Assembly (NCBI RefSeq): GCF_015207985.1
Contig: NZ_JADEVV010000020.1
Coordinates: 1 to 62,732 of the forward strand
DNA: 62,732 bases
Reading direction: 5' to 3'
Origin: Synechocystis salina LEGE 00031
Lineage (GTDB): Bacteria; Cyanobacteriota; Cyanobacteriia; Cyanobacteriales; Microcystaceae
Positions 38,741 to 48,504 of this stretch are shown piece by piece. How positions within the stretch are numbered: position 1 is the first letter of the stretch; each line of letters starts with the position of its first letter. The notes under the pieces were generated by a model. That model had not been told where the DNA came from and did not search any database. It was given only the letters and a program-made list of their open reading frames with translations. The translations under genes were made by a program, and so were the position numbers.

Positions 38741-41536
38741 TTAAACTTTTTTCGGTAAAGGATAATGGGCGTTGAGCCAGGCTTCTTCCTGTTGCCGATC
38801 GCCTAATTGTCCGTCTAGGCAGGCGTTCAATAAATCGGTCAGAATTTGTTTGAATTGAGGTCCTGGTTTATAACCGAGCGCTTTGAGGTCATGACCAGTT
38901 AAAAATGGTGACACTTGGCATAACTGGCTGAAATAAAACCAAATTTGCTTTCTTAAAACCTTGTGCCCCCTGGCGGCCACTAGAAATAAATTGGCGCGGT
39001 CATAACCTTTCAAAGTCTGGTAAATAACACTAGGCCCGGGACATTGCTGGCAACCAAGACTTTTGGCGATCGCCGTTTCCATGGTTTCCAGGTTAGCTAG
39101 CCCATCAATCATGGTCTTGGGTAACTGTAATCCCGTGGCAATTTTGATCCGTTCCTGTGGAGGTAAAGCCCCCAATAAAATACCTAGTCGTAGTAACCAA
39201 TGCTCCAATTGTCGTTCTGGATCTAGCCAGCGTAACCAGCGGGATAAACAGCGCACTTGCCACCATAATTGCTCCGTTAGTTTTAGCTCTGGATGGAGAC
39301 ATTTGAGGGCATCCAAATCCGCCAACAACGTTAACGCTCCTTTCCAATAGGGGGCTTTGAGGATAATAGAAAGCTCCGCCTTTAAACGGGTGGTCAAGGC
39401 CGGGGTGGGATGCTCCGTTAATCGCCAACGTTCATACACCCCACTGGCGATCGCATAGCGGATATAGGTTTCCGTTTGGGGTTCCAGGTCAAAACCGAGG
39501 CGCACCACAAAGCGGACAGCTCGATAAATACGGGTGGGGTCTTCAATGAAACTATTGGCGTGCAATACCCGCACCTGTTGGTTGTGCAGGTCGTTCATGC
39601 CACCAAAAAAGTCCAGCAATTTGCCAGGGCTGGGATTGGTGAGACGGATGGAAAGGGCGTTAATGGTAAAATCCCGCCGGTATAAATCCTGACGAATGGA
39701 ACTGGCTTCCACCTCCGGATTAGCCGCTGGGTAGGGATAAAATTCTGTCCTCGCAGTGGCAATATCTACCCAGAGGGAGTCTAGCTGGGGATCTTTATGC
39801 CAGAGCAAGGCCGCCGTTTGGAATTCTCCATGCACCGATAACCTCGCGCCGGGATAGTCCCCCTGCAGAGCTTGGGCTAATTCCACCCCGGCCCCCACAT
39901 CAGCCTTGGTATGGAAACCGTCCACCACCAAATCAATGTCTTGGAAGGTAATATTTTGGTGTTTTTTTGCCCCCTGGGAATGGCGGAGCCACAAATCCCG
40001 CACTGCTCCCCCCACTAGATATAAATGCCAACCCCTGGCTTGGGCCTGGCAGGCCGCTGTGGTTAACAATTGCCAAGTGGCCGCCGGTAAATGGGTTTTT
40101 AAAAGTTCTAGTAAGTTGCCCTGACCAAACTTTGGAAGGGAAGTAGCCAGGCGATCGCCAAACCGTTCCGATTGCTCCTGTTTATCCTGCAATAATTGCC
40201 GCAGCACATCGGTGCGGGTAACAATGCCCACCAGGGTATCCCCCGCCATGACCGGTAAGCGCCCCACATCGTCGGCCACCATAATGGCTTCAATGCGAGG
40301 CAGAGGAGTGTCAGGATCGATGGTTTTAACGTTACGGGTCATATAACCTTTCACTGGGGCATGGCTGAAGCCGTGGTGCAGAGCTAAATCTAAATCCCGC
40401 CGGGAAATGATGCCCACCAATTTTTCCTCCTGGTTAACCACTGTCAAACCGGAATGGCCATAGCGAAACAAAATCCTTTGGGCCTGCTCAATAGTGGTGT
40501 GGGGTCGGATAGTCCGCACCGGGGAAGACATAAAATCCCTAGCCAATAAGGGTTTGGGAATTTGTCTTTGCAAACCTTGATAAATATCCGCCATGACCTC
40601 CGTGGGTTCGATATCCCGCAAATTCACCGCCGCCGCCTGGGCATGGCCACCACCACCATAGGGTTCCAGCAGTTGGGTTAAATCGGTATCAGGAATACGG
40701 GTGCGGCCAATGAAGGAAAAGCGTTGGTTGTTATTACTCGCTCCGGTTTTTTCTTGCTCTCCACTGCTTTTCGTTTTATCTTTGCCTTTGTCGTAAACAT
40801 GACCCAGCAGTAGGGCGTCACATTCCGTCAGGGATAATAACCTTTCCGTGAGATGGGATAACCCTGGCACAAAGCTTTCTGTGGTTAATAAAACCGAACC
40901 AAGCCAATAGCCCCGTACCATTTCTTTGCGGAGATTGTGCATGGCTTCTGCAAATAAAAATTGTAGGGGAGGGGGAAATCCAGGGTCAGCGTACTCCCCA
41001 ATCAAACGTAAATTGGCTCCCTGTTCCATCAACCAAGCCAGGGCTTTCACGTCCCGCACTGTGGTTTGGGTAAAGGTTAAACTGCCCGTGTCCACATGGA
41101 TGCCCAGGGCCATCACGGATGCTTCCACCATGGAAAGGCTGATGTCCGTTCTTTGTAATTTCTCCACAATTAAAGTGGTACTGGCTCCCACCGCTTCCAG
41201 TTCCAAAATATTCGCCTCAATATCCCTGGGACTGTTGAGGTGATGATCGTAGATGGCAATCTGTTGCACATGGGGTAATGTTAACCAATCCGCCGCTTTG
41301 CCCAGGCGATCGCCTTGTTGATTATCAACGATGTAGAGAGAGCGAATTTTATCGGAGTTAACGCTACGGAGTTCAATCAGGGGAAATTCGTTACGATGGA
41401 GCGCCAAAAATTGCCGCACCGTGGGATGGGAACCCCCAGTGAGCACAATGCGACTGCCAGGATGGAGTTTAGCTAGCCCCACCGCCGCTCCCAACACATC
41501 AAAGTCTGCCGTTTGGTGACAAAGGATTAAATCCAT
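38741..41536 (-). CDS. DHH-CBS-CBS-tRNA nucleotidyltransferase fusion
   Basis: A 931-residue multidomain protein. Residues 1-170 are a DHH phosphoesterase (TADFD near 9-13, DHH at 97-99), with its DHHA1 part ending in [10 protein letters not shown] at 294-303. Two CBS domains follow at about 335-450. Then comes a class II CCA-adding/poly(A) polymerase head ([12 protein letters not shown] at 506-517, catalytic DID at 533-535) and an RNA-binding tail to the end. Similar fusions are known in cyanobacteria and Aquifex-like bacteria and are annotated as A-adding tRNA enzymes. It could both degrade oligonucleotides and repair tRNA ends, under adenylate sensing by the CBS pair. Confidence 0.9.
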   Translation of the reverse strand: MDLILCHQTADFDVLGAAVGLAKLHPGSRIVLTGGSHPTVRQFLALHRNEFPLIELRSVNSDKIRSLYIVDNQQGDRLGKAADWLTLPHVQQIAIYDHHLNSPRDIEANILELEAVGASTTLIVEKLQRTDISLSMVEASVMALGIHVDTGSLTFTQTTVRDVKALAWLMEQGANLRLIGEYADPGFPPPLQFLFAEAMHNLRKEMVRGYWLGSVLLTTESFVPGLSHLTERLLSLTECDALLLGHVYDKGKDKTKSSGEQEKTGASNNNQRFSFIGRTRIPDTDLTQLLEPYGGGGHAQAAAVNLRDIEPTEVMADIYQGLQRQIPKPLLARDFMSSPVRTIRPHTTIEQAQRILFRYGHSGLTVVNQEEKLVGIISRRDLDLALHHGFSHAPVKGYMTRNVKTIDPDTPLPRIEAIMVADDVGRLPVMAGDTLVGIVTRTDVLRQLLQDKQEQSERFGDRLATSLPKFGQGNLLELLKTHLPAATWQLLTTAACQAQARGWHLYLVGGAVRDLWLRHSQGAKKHQNITFQDIDLVVDGFHTKADVGAGVELAQALQGDYPGARLSVHGEFQTAALLWHKDPQLDSLWVDIATARTEFYPYPAANPEVEASSIRQDLYRRDFTINALSIRLTNPSPGKLLDFFGGMNDLHNQQVRVLHANSFIEDPTRIYRAVRFVVRLGFDLEPQTETYIRYAIASGVYERWRLTEHPTPALTTRLKAELSIILKAPYWKGALTLLADLDALKCLHPELKLTEQLWWQVRCLSRWLRWLDPERQLEHWLLRLGILLGALPPQERIKIATGLQLPKTMIDGLANLETMETAIAKSLGCQQCPGPSVIYQTLKGYDRANLFLVAARGHKVLRKQIWFYFSQLCQVSPFLTGHDLKALGYKPGPQFKQILTDLLNACLDGQLGDRQQEEAWLNAHYPLPKKV

Positions 41537-41663
41537 GGTTTTTGGGAAAAACTTCGATCACAGCCAAAGAGCAGCATGGCCTTTTGCCTCCAACAACGGT
41601 GGTATAAACTTTGACGCCCCGCCTACCGACCATGGCATCCCAACAAGTATTTGTGGGAAAAAA

Positions 41664-42443
41664 TTAAATATATCGGGTTAATTGGATACGATAACGTTCC
41701 TTTTTGGTGACTGTAATTTCGCCTATTTCTAGTCTACCTTTACCCCGATAGGTAACTAAATCTCCTGCTTTGAGGGCGTAGCTAGACTGGGTAATGGGCT
41801 TCCAATTAACCTGCACATTGCCCTGGTTAACCGCATCGGCCATTTTACTGCGGGACAAGCCAAACCCCGCCGAAGCAATGGCGTCCAAGCGCAGGGAAGC
41901 TTCCACGGTGGTCATTTCTTTAGTTTTGGGCGGGCGAATTTTTAACTCTTCCAGGGTAATAGCTTTAGCTTTAACGGGGACAGTACGCACCTGGTTTAAA
42001 TGGAGACTGACAAATTCCGCCACCTCCGGCATCACGATCACCTGGGCTCCCCGTTCTCCCAATAAAATAATGTCCCCCACTTTTTCCCGCACTAACCCTG
42101 TACCCAATAGGGCTCCTAGGAAGTCCCGATGACTGGCAGGATCAAAAAGAAAATTACCAGCTACATCCAGGGCTGTCAGGGGGATTTGCTCCGTTTCCAG
42201 CGGTATTTCCGCCCTAGCAATGGCTAACCTCTGCCGTTCGGCTTGGGGATAACCCCCCCAGGGTAAAAAATGTAATTCCGTTAGGGTGCCAAAACGAGCT
42301 TGAATTTCCGCAATCAGGGGCGGCGCACAAAAATCCGTCACCACCACTTCCCAGGTACGCAAGGCCTGTTCCGCCTGGTCAATTACCCTGGCGATCGCCT
42401 CCCGGTCTGGGGCTCCCTTCAACAAAGCTTCTCTTGGCAACAT
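41664..42443 (-). CDS. Photosystem II S4-domain protein (YlmH-like)
   Basis: A 259-residue protein. The N-terminal half resembles YlmH (FLPWGGYPQAERQRLAIAR, LLGTGLVREKVGDIILLGE). An S4 RNA-binding domain occupies about residues 180-240 (LRLDAIASAGFGLSRSKMADAVNQG, VNWKP). Cyanobacterial members are called photosystem II S4 domain proteins; Bacillus YlmH is linked to stalled-ribosome rescue. A role in ribosome or thylakoid biogenesis is inference. It is divergent from the MlaE gene. Confidence 0.85.
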   Translation of the reverse strand: MLPREALLKGAPDREAIARVIDQAEQALRTWEVVVTDFCAPPLIAEIQARFGTLTELHFLPWGGYPQAERQRLAIARAEIPLETEQIPLTALDVAGNFLFDPASHRDFLGALLGTGLVREKVGDIILLGERGAQVIVMPEVAEFVSLHLNQVRTVPVKAKAITLEELKIRPPKTKEMTTVEASLRLDAIASAGFGLSRSKMADAVNQGNVQVNWKPITQSSYALKAGDLVTYRGKGRLEIGEITVTKKERYRIQLTRYI

Positions 42444-42574
42444 CGAGCAACGGCATTAACTGACAAATCATTTTGGTAACTTTGGTGGCCTGTTTGTCAA
42501 GGGGCTACAATGCGCCTATGTGTTCGCCTCCAAAGACAAAGGCAGTGTCAGTCCCTTTTTTGTGATCCCTGACG

Positions 42575-43375
42575 ATGACCCAATCACCTATTCTGGCAGA
42601 ATTAAGCTCCTGGCTCCGGCGATCGGGACAGGCGATTTTATTGTTGGGCAATACTACCTTTCAGCTTTTTACCGGCAGAATTGATGGACGCAACACCAGT
42701 CAACAGTTAATGTTTGTGGGTCCCGCTTCTCTGCCCATTACTCTGATCACCGCCGCCGTCATTGGTATGATTTTCACCATTCAGGTGGCCCGGGAATTCC
42801 TGGCTTTTGGGGCAGGTAGTGCGGTGGGAGGAATTTTAATGCTAGCCCTAGGGCGGGAGCTATGCCCAATCATGACAGCGGTGGTGGTGGCAGGACGAGT
42901 CGGTTCAGCTTTTGCGGCCGAAATTGGCACCATGCGCGTGACGGAACAAATTGATGCCCTTTACATGCTCAACACCAACCCAGTGGAGTATTTAGTTATT
43001 CCTCGGCTCCTGGCCTGTTGCATTATGGTACCCACCCTTAGTGTGCTGGCATTGGTCACCGGCATGATGGGAGGAGCGTTAATTTCCAGCAATGTTTACG
43101 GCATTGCCAACCAGGTATTTTTTGAGTCAATACAGACCTTTGTCACTCCTTGGGATATATTTTGTGGCCCCATCAAGGGCATTGTGTTTGGCGTTTTAAT
43201 CGCCATTATCGGTTGTAACTGGGGTTTAACCACCAGGGGCGGAGCTAAAGGAGTGGGAGAATCCACCACCGCTGCAGTGGTAACTTCTCTGTTAGCAATT
43301 TTTGTGAGTAATTTTCTGATGTCTTGGATTATGTTCCAGGGCAGTGGTTCCGGTGCTGTGCTGATGGGTAATTAA
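42575..43375 (+). CDS. MlaE-family lipid ABC transporter permease
   Basis: A 266-residue membrane protein with five or six segments and the MlaE (DUF140) core: LFVGP-like start, PLPITLITA, FTIQVAREFLAFGAGSAVGG, VVVAGRVGSAFAAEIGTMRVTEQIDAL. It would pair with an MCE protein such as the one at 11600-12958 and an unlinked MlaF ATPase to move lipids between membranes, as TGD1 does in chloroplasts. The start ATG at 42575 follows no strong binding site. Confidence 0.92.
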   Translation: MTQSPILAELSSWLRRSGQAILLLGNTTFQLFTGRIDGRNTSQQLMFVGPASLPITLITAAVIGMIFTIQVAREFLAFGAGSAVGGILMLALGRELCPIMTAVVVAGRVGSAFAAEIGTMRVTEQIDALYMLNTNPVEYLVIPRLLACCIMVPTLSVLALVTGMMGGALISSNVYGIANQVFFESIQTFVTPWDIFCGPIKGIVFGVLIAIIGCNWGLTTRGGAKGVGESTTAAVVTSLLAIFVSNFLMSWIMFQGSGSGAVLMGN

Positions 43376-43418
43376 ACTTTTAACCTAGGCGATCGCCGTT
43401 GGGGGACAAAACCGCCCA

Positions 43419-44222
43419 TCAATCCTGAGAAAAGGACAAATTCTTAAGGTCATCAGCACTCAATCCAGTCAGACTGATTACCTCCGGTATTGATAGTCCT
43501 TTGTTGATTAGCCTTTGAGCAACCTCTAGCTTGCCTTCTAGTTTGCCTTCCAACTTTCCTTCTAACTTGCCCTTGAGCAAACCCCGTTGTTCTCCTTCCT
43601 GCAAAATTTCCTGATAAACGGCCGATTCTTTCATAATTTCGCTCCTTAGGATGGTCTTGATTAATTCTGACTTAACCCTTAATCCCCCAAAGATAGCGGC
43701 GGCGGTGGTCAAGTTGGCTTTCGTGCTTTTATCTTCAATTGTATCCAGGGTAAGGGCAACCTCCCGCAATCGTTCCGTAGCATTCTGGGTTTGAGTCAAA
43801 ACCGCTAGGGGCAGGAGTCCAGGACTGGTCAAAAATGGCTCCGGTGATTCTTCCCACAAACGGATGACACGATAGCGATGGGTGGTTTCTCCCAATTGAA
43901 AGATGTCCTGATAAACCAAAGCAGAACTGGTTTTTTTTAGATAAATGACCACTTGATGCATGGCTTTGTTTGGAAACCGTCGATGGACCCGCACCCGATA
44001 GTCCAGCATCCGAAACCCCATAGTTTCATCCGGCTCAGTCTGAAATTCCAGGTGCAAGACCAAATCCTCCGACTGCTCCAAAATTAGCGCGTCCGCCCGA
44101 ATTGGTTCCAAGGAAAGTTCCTTGGGGCTTAAGGTGGTGAGGGCCACAGGTTTACCCAGCAACCACATGGCATAGTCTGAGGAAAAGGTTTCTGCGAGAT
44201 ATTTACAAACGTTGTCAAACAT
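43419..44222 (-). CDS. Rpn-family recombination-promoting nuclease/putative transposase
   Basis: A 267-residue protein of the PD-(D/E)XK Rpn/YhgA-like group that is abundant in cyanobacteria. The nuclease-like core is RADALILEQSEDLVLHLEFQTEP, with the Asp and Glu-x-Gln residues in place. After a helical region, a run of four LEGK-type tetrapeptides (about residues 215-232) leads to a C-terminal helix-turn-helix-like end (GLSIPEVISLTGLSADDLKNL). It is monocistronic by appearance. Activity is unknown; relatives in E. coli have Ca2+-stimulated DNA cleavage. The repeat suggests length variation. Confidence 0.82.
   Translation of the reverse strand: MFDNVCKYLAETFSSDYAMWLLGKPVALTTLSPKELSLEPIRADALILEQSEDLVLHLEFQTEPDETMGFRMLDYRVRVHRRFPNKAMHQVVIYLKKTSSALVYQDIFQLGETTHRYRVIRLWEESPEPFLTSPGLLPLAVLTQTQNATERLREVALTLDTIEDKSTKANLTTAAAIFGGLRVKSELIKTILRSEIMKESAVYQEILQEGEQRGLLKGKLEGKLEGKLEGKLEVAQRLINKGLSIPEVISLTGLSADDLKNLSFSQD
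43527..43576 (-). repeat. 12-bp tandem repeat inside the Rpn gene
   Basis: About four imperfect copies of a 12-base unit encode Leu-(Glu/Lys)-Gly-Lys in frame. Because each unit is a multiple of three, gain or loss of copies would keep the reading frame. The copies differ at third positions, so the array is not very recent. Confidence 0.8.
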
Positions 44223-44360
44223 TTCGACACTTTATCATTGATTGCTATGGTTTTCCCTGACTTTATGAGTCGAGCTAAATTTAAATTTTTTGATCTTTTG
44301 TGAACATTTAAACTTATTAAATAAAAATGTTTTTAAAAAGAATTAATTGGAGTCAAGTTT

Positions 44361-44702
44361 ATGCATGAAGTTAGTCTGATGGAACAAACTTTGGCGATCG
44401 CCATTGCCCAGGCGGAGGACCATGGAGCCAGCAAAATTCACCGTTTAACCCTACGAGTGGGACAGCAGTCTGGGGTGGTGGCCGATGCCCTGCGGTTTGC
44501 GTTTGAAGTGGTGCGGCAAAACACCATAGCCGCTGAAGCTGGATTGGAAATTGAAGAAATTCCCGTTACCTGTCATTGCCAATGGTGCCAAGAAAATTTC
44601 CAGCCGGAGGATTGGATTTACCGCTGTCCCCAATGCGACCAGATTAGCCAAACAGTACTGGATGGTAAACAATTGGAACTAGCTTCTCTAGAATTGAGTT
44701 GA
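44361..44702 (+). CDS. hypA: Hydrogenase nickel incorporation protein HypA
   Basis: A 113-residue nickel metallochaperone for [NiFe] hydrogenase. The N-terminal Met1-His2-Glu3 nickel-binding motif is intact ([10 protein letters not shown]). The zinc site uses Cys73, Cys76, Cys89 and Cys92 (CHCQWC, CPQC). It works with HypB at the nickel-insertion step, after HypF and HypE have prepared the iron centre. It is alone here, with a low-GC upstream region of about 140 bases. Confidence 0.95.
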   Translation: MHEVSLMEQTLAIAIAQAEDHGASKIHRLTLRVGQQSGVVADALRFAFEVVRQNTIAAEAGLEIEEIPVTCHCQWCQENFQPEDWIYRCPQCDQISQTVLDGKQLELASLELS

Positions 44703-44778
44703 GCCTCGGCCAAGTCCCAACCCAGGTAAGAACCGCCGTCACCATGGGCTGTGTTAAATTTCTTTAAGCAACCGTAGC

Positions 44779-44797
44779 TCAGCTTTTCCCAAGCTGA
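44779..44797. other. Seven-bp hairpin between hypA and the DUF4079 gene
   Basis: TCAGCTT and AAGCTGA form a perfect stem around a five-base loop. There is no T-run after it, so it is a weak terminator or processing site at best. Confidence 0.3.
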
Positions 44798-44829
44798 ATT
44801 AACTACGACCAATCATCAACTGAATTAAA

Positions 44830-45321
44830 ATGATGTTTCCTCTACTGGCCCTTGAGATTCCTGAACCGGTCAAAATTTATGGCCAATTTGGCCATCCCAT
44901 TATGATGTGGGCGCTGTTCTTTACTTCGGTGTATGCCATGTGGCTGGGCTTCCAGTCCCGACAAATTCGCTCCGCGGAACCGGAAAAGCGGAAGGAGTTG
45001 ATCCAAAAAGATGTTAAGGGTAAGCACTTTATCCTTGGCTCTCTCCTACTTTCTCTGATGGTGTTGGGCACCATTGGCGGCATGGCTGTTACCTATATCA
45101 ACAATGGCAAACTGTTTGTCGGCCCCCACTTACTCGTTGGTCTAGCTATGGTCGCTTTAATCGCTACGGCGGCGGCGTTGGTACCTTGGATGCAAAAGGG
45201 TAATGAAACGGCCCGCTTAACCCACATCACCCTGAACGTCACATTGATTGGTTTATTTGGTTGGCAAGCTTTCACTGGGGTGGAAATTGTCCAAAGAATT
45301 ATTAGCAAATTGGGTTCCTAG
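44830..45321 (+). CDS. DUF4079-type membrane protein
   Basis: A 163-residue membrane protein with four segments (about 20-36, 70-92, 98-118, 132-152), including HPIMMWALFFTSVYAMWLGFQSRQIR and HLLVGLAMVALIATAAALVPWMQKG. It matches DUF4079, a cyanobacterial and plant thylakoid-like family that resembles cytochrome b561 or ferric-reductase helices. Three His residues (HPIMM, HLLVG, HITLN) could bind haem, but this is inference. The next gene begins 13 bases later, so they are probably cotranscribed. Confidence 0.75.
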   Translation: MMFPLLALEIPEPVKIYGQFGHPIMMWALFFTSVYAMWLGFQSRQIRSAEPEKRKELIQKDVKGKHFILGSLLLSLMVLGTIGGMAVTYINNGKLFVGPHLLVGLAMVALIATAAALVPWMQKGNETARLTHITLNVTLIGLFGWQAFTGVEIVQRIISKLGS

Positions 45322-45333
45322 GTCGTCACTGTT

Positions 45334-46626
45334 TTGCAAACTTTGCCCGTATTGACCAATCCCGTTGACGTTTTAATCCTGTCCAATGGCCCAGGGGAAG
45401 TGACTACCTGGGTCCGTCCCGTTGTCCATGCTTTACGTCAATTGCCGGCTGGCGATCGCCTGAGAATTTCGGTGATGCTTTCCCCCTGTCCCCATGCCAT
45501 GGGTAAGGAAGCGGAAGTGGTGCGTAGCTATGCGGAAGTGGATCGGGTGCAGGGCAGTGAGCATTTTTGGCATTTCTTGCTCTGGGGTAAAACGGCGGAG
45601 CCATGGCCCTGGCATGCTCAGGGGGTGGTTCTTTTTTTGGGAGGAGACCAATTCTTTGCCCTGGCGATCGCCAAACGTTTAGGCTATCGTTCCGTGGTCT
45701 ATGCCGAGTGGGATGCCCGCTGGCCACGCTGGATTGATGCCTTTGGGGTGATGAATGAGCAGGTGCGCCAAGCTTTACCCCAGGCTTATCAAGCAAAAGC
45801 CGCCGTGGTGGGGGATTTGATGGTGGATGTGGATGCCACTGATTCCCCAGTAGATCCATCGGCCAAACCGTTAATTGGTCTACTGCCCGGTTCCAAAGCT
45901 ACTAAACTCAGCCAAGGGGTTCCCCTGGAAGTGGCGATCGCCGTGGAGTTGCATAAAACCCATCCCCAATGTCAATTTGTGCTCTTTTTAGCGCCCACGG
46001 TGGATTTGTCCCAATTGCGGAGCTACGGCCAAGTAAAAACTAATCCCTTGGTTAGTTCCATGGGCAACATTGAAGTGGAAGTGGTGGAAAAAGAGGGGCA
46101 AGAACCTTATCTGTTGACAACAACGGGGTTAAAAATTGATATTTGTCGCCAATTCCCCGCTTTGACAGAGCTGAAAAAACTAACTTTTGCTTTAACCACA
46201 GTGGGGGCCAACACGGCTCAACTGGGCGCTTTAGGCATTCCCATGGTGATTTTATTACCCACCCAACACACGGAAGCTCTCAAACATTTAGACGGCTTGC
46301 CGGGGTTAATTGCCCGCATTCCCTGGGTGGGTCCCCAATCCACTCGCCTGATTAATTACCTCATTGCCAAGAAAAAACGTCTTTTCGCCTGGCCCAATCT
46401 CTGGGCTGGTCGGGAAATTGTCCCGGAATTGTTGGGGGATTTAACTCCTGCTGGGGTGGCTAGTCAATTAACCCCCTGGTTGGAGCATCCTGAGCAGTTA
46501 GCCCAGATACGCCAACAATTACAACAGGTACGGGGAAAATCTGGAGCGGCGATCGCCATGGCGGAGTTAGTAATGCAACAAATTACAGTCCAGCAGGAAC
46601 AAGGGGGCACCAATTTGACAAAGTAG
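45334..46626 (+). CDS. Lipid-A-disaccharide synthase-like protein
   Basis: A 430-residue GT-B fold protein related to LpxB (VDVLILSNGPGEVTTWVRPVV, GLLPGSKATKLSQG, TVGANTAQLGALGIPMVILLPTQ). True LpxB makes lipid A disaccharide; cyanobacteria keep this second, distant paralogue whose acceptor is unknown. The start is a TTG at 45334 with no strong binding site; a second TTG six codons later is possible. It follows the DUF4079 gene by 12 bases and precedes rplU by 169 bases. Confidence 0.8.
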   Translation: MQTLPVLTNPVDVLILSNGPGEVTTWVRPVVHALRQLPAGDRLRISVMLSPCPHAMGKEAEVVRSYAEVDRVQGSEHFWHFLLWGKTAEPWPWHAQGVVLFLGGDQFFALAIAKRLGYRSVVYAEWDARWPRWIDAFGVMNEQVRQALPQAYQAKAAVVGDLMVDVDATDSPVDPSAKPLIGLLPGSKATKLSQGVPLEVAIAVELHKTHPQCQFVLFLAPTVDLSQLRSYGQVKTNPLVSSMGNIEVEVVEKEGQEPYLLTTTGLKIDICRQFPALTELKKLTFALTTVGANTAQLGALGIPMVILLPTQHTEALKHLDGLPGLIARIPWVGPQSTRLINYLIAKKKRLFAWPNLWAGREIVPELLGDLTPAGVASQLTPWLEHPEQLAQIRQQLQQVRGKSGAAIAMAELVMQQITVQQEQGGTNLTK

Positions 46627-46795
46627 CTACCAACTCAGACAATAGAAGATCGCTTGTCAACTATCCCGCTCGGATCAGGTTACGACAATCATCAGCAAAA
46701 AATGCCAAAGCTGAGGGGTTTTTCCTGAAATTCGTTGGAATAAATCGGAGAACTTAACGGCGGCATACCTGTACGGCAATCTACGCAAATAAATT

Positions 46796-47170
46796 ATGAG
46801 TTACGCCATTATTGAAATTGGGGGCACCCAAGTTCGGGTCGAGCCCGGCCGTTTTTACGAGATCAATCACCTCGACGGCGCACCAGAAGACAGCTATGTT
46901 GTCGACAAAGTGTTACTGGTCAAAGACGGCGACAATGTCACTATCGGCCAGCCCTACGTCGCTGGGGCCACTGTGGAAGGGGAAATTCTCTCCCACCGTC
47001 GGGGTCGCAAGGTCATTGTTTATAAAATGCAACCCAAAAAGAAAACCCGCAAAAAACGGGGGCACCGTCAAGAATTAACCCGCCTGTTGATCAAGTCCAT
47101 TTCCGTCAACGGTAAGGCGATCGCCGAGGCCCCCGAAGTGGATGCTAAAACCCCAGTGGTGGCAGGTTAA
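46796..47170 (+). CDS. rplU: 50S ribosomal protein L21
   Basis: A 124-residue L21. It begins MSYAIIEIGGTQVRVEPGRF, has the basic segment KKKTRKKRGHRQELTRLLI that binds 23S rRNA, and ends in a cyanobacterial acidic/Ala tail (AIAEAPEVDAKT). It forms the conserved rplU-rpmA operon with rpmA 106 bases downstream. The 169 bases upstream hold no gene and may contain the promoter and leader. Confidence 0.98.
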   Translation: MSYAIIEIGGTQVRVEPGRFYEINHLDGAPEDSYVVDKVLLVKDGDNVTIGQPYVAGATVEGEILSHRRGRKVIVYKMQPKKKTRKKRGHRQELTRLLIKSISVNGKAIAEAPEVDAKTPVVAG

Positions 47171-47276
47171 GACTGACCAGCTAAAGCCGCCCAAATTTGG
47201 CTAAATTGTAGATTGGGCTAACAAAAAAGCCCATAACTACCCCACTCAACCAACCTAATCAGGATCATTAATAACC

Positions 47277-47540
47277 ATGGCACATAAGAAAGGAACGGGG
47301 AGTACCCGGAACGGTCGGGACTCTAATGCCCAACGCTTGGGAGTCAAACGCTACGGTGGTCAAACCGTCACCGCCGGCAGCATCATTGTTCGTCAACGGG
47401 GCACCCAAGTTCACCCAGGCAACAATGTTGGTCGAGGCAGTGATGACACCCTTTTTGCTTTGATTGATGGTGTGGTTAAGTTTGAGCACAAAACCAGAAG
47501 CCGTCGCAAAGTGAGCGTATATCCTGCCACTGCTGAGTAA
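47277..47540 (+). CDS. rpmA: 50S ribosomal protein L27
   Basis: An 87-residue L27. [20 protein letters not shown] is the N-terminal tail that reaches the peptidyl-transferase centre, followed by [21 protein letters not shown]. There is no Firmicutes-type cleaved N-terminal extension. It is the second gene of the rplU-rpmA operon and is followed by a rho-independent-like terminator. Confidence 0.98.
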   Translation: MAHKKGTGSTRNGRDSNAQRLGVKRYGGQTVTAGSIIVRQRGTQVHPGNNVGRGSDDTLFALIDGVVKFEHKTRSRRKVSVYPATAE

Positions 47541-47565
47541 ACTTTCATTCAGTTGAAGTTTTGAA

Positions 47566-47598
47566 AATCCTCCAAATTTTGGGGGATTTATTATTTTT
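47566..47598 (+). terminator. Terminator after rpmA
   Basis: AATCCTCC (47566-47573) pairs with GGGGATT (about 47581-47587), followed by a T-rich run TTATTATTTTT. It lies 26 bases after the rpmA stop, which fits transcription ending for rplU-rpmA. Confidence 0.65.
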
Positions 47599-47765
47599 GC
47601 CGTGGAAAATAGGATTACATCTTCACTTTTCCCTAATCGGGCAAGCAATCTCCTAGTTATTCCACCGGAGTGGGTAAGGAAATTTAAATGGTTTTTGGTA
47701 AATTTAAATAGATTTAAGCAATAACTTCAGACCTTGCAGACTGGTCTCCTTGATTTTTTCCACCT

Positions 47766-48491
47766 ATGAAGCCTTATCTTGCCGTCCCCATCGAGGATTG
47801 TGGTGAACCCCTCGCCCCCATCAATCTTGAAGGTGTTAAGTTGCTTAAACCCCACCCCTACGAAATATTAGGAGCGGATTATCAAGGGCGATCGCCTTAC
47901 GTGTTGCGTACCGGAGTGTTAAAAAGATTAGGCCAGGCTCGTTTGACTTTAGCTGACATTAAACCAACTTGGGAGATTTTAGTATTTGATGCCTACCGCC
48001 CGATCGCCGTGCAACAGTTTATGGTGGATCACACTTTTGCCGAAATTGTGGCTAGGGATGGTTTACAAGGCCAATCATTAACCCCTGAGCAAAGAGAAAA
48101 TATTTATCAGCAGGTCTACCAAATTTGGGCTGTGCCCAGTTCCAATCCCCTCACTCCTCCCCCCCACAGCACCGGGGCGGCTTTGGACATAACGCTACTG
48201 GATGGATCGGGACAACCTGTAAATATGGGAGGAGAAATTGATGAGCTATCAGCCCGTTCCCAACCCAATTATTATCAAACAGCCCAGGCAGAGAGTGACT
48301 CCCAAAAGGAAGAGTTTAAACTCTACCAGCAGCGGCGGGAGCTATTGAACACCATGATGGAAAGTGCGGGATTTCTACGCCATCCAGGGGAATGGTGGCA
48401 TTTTTCCCTGGGGGATCAACTCTGGGCCTGGCAATATAATCAACACCATCCCGATCGCCAAAAGATTGCCTATTACGGCCGGGTTGAATGA
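47766..48491 (+). CDS. D-alanyl-D-alanine dipeptidase (VanX-like)
   Basis: A 241-residue zinc dipeptidase of the VanX/DdpX (peptidase M15D) family. The metal site is visible as PHSTGAALDITLLDG (His and Asp ligands) and PGEWWHFSLGDQLWAW (catalytic Glu and third His). Asp/Arg in VFDAYRPIAVQQ matches the substrate-side Arg. It has no clear signal peptide. In non-resistant bacteria such enzymes recycle D-Ala-D-Ala; there is no vanH or vanA here, so resistance is not suggested. Confidence 0.9.
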   Translation: MKPYLAVPIEDCGEPLAPINLEGVKLLKPHPYEILGADYQGRSPYVLRTGVLKRLGQARLTLADIKPTWEILVFDAYRPIAVQQFMVDHTFAEIVARDGLQGQSLTPEQRENIYQQVYQIWAVPSSNPLTPPPHSTGAALDITLLDGSGQPVNMGGEIDELSARSQPNYYQTAQAESDSQKEEFKLYQQRRELLNTMMESAGFLRHPGEWWHFSLGDQLWAWQYNQHHPDRQKIAYYGRVE

Positions 48492-48504
48492 GTTTGAATA
48501 TTGA

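Noticed and set aside
43419-44222. Rpn gene as part of an insertion sequence
   Set aside because: No terminal inverted repeats or target-site duplications were seen around it.
46627-46795. Possible RNA leader or riboswitch before rplU
   Set aside because: Short inverted pieces such as AAGCTGAGGGG could not be paired into a convincing structure by eye.
47766-48491. VanX-like gene as a glycopeptide resistance determinant
   Set aside because: There is no vanH, vanA or regulator next to it; such dipeptidases are common housekeeping enzymes.
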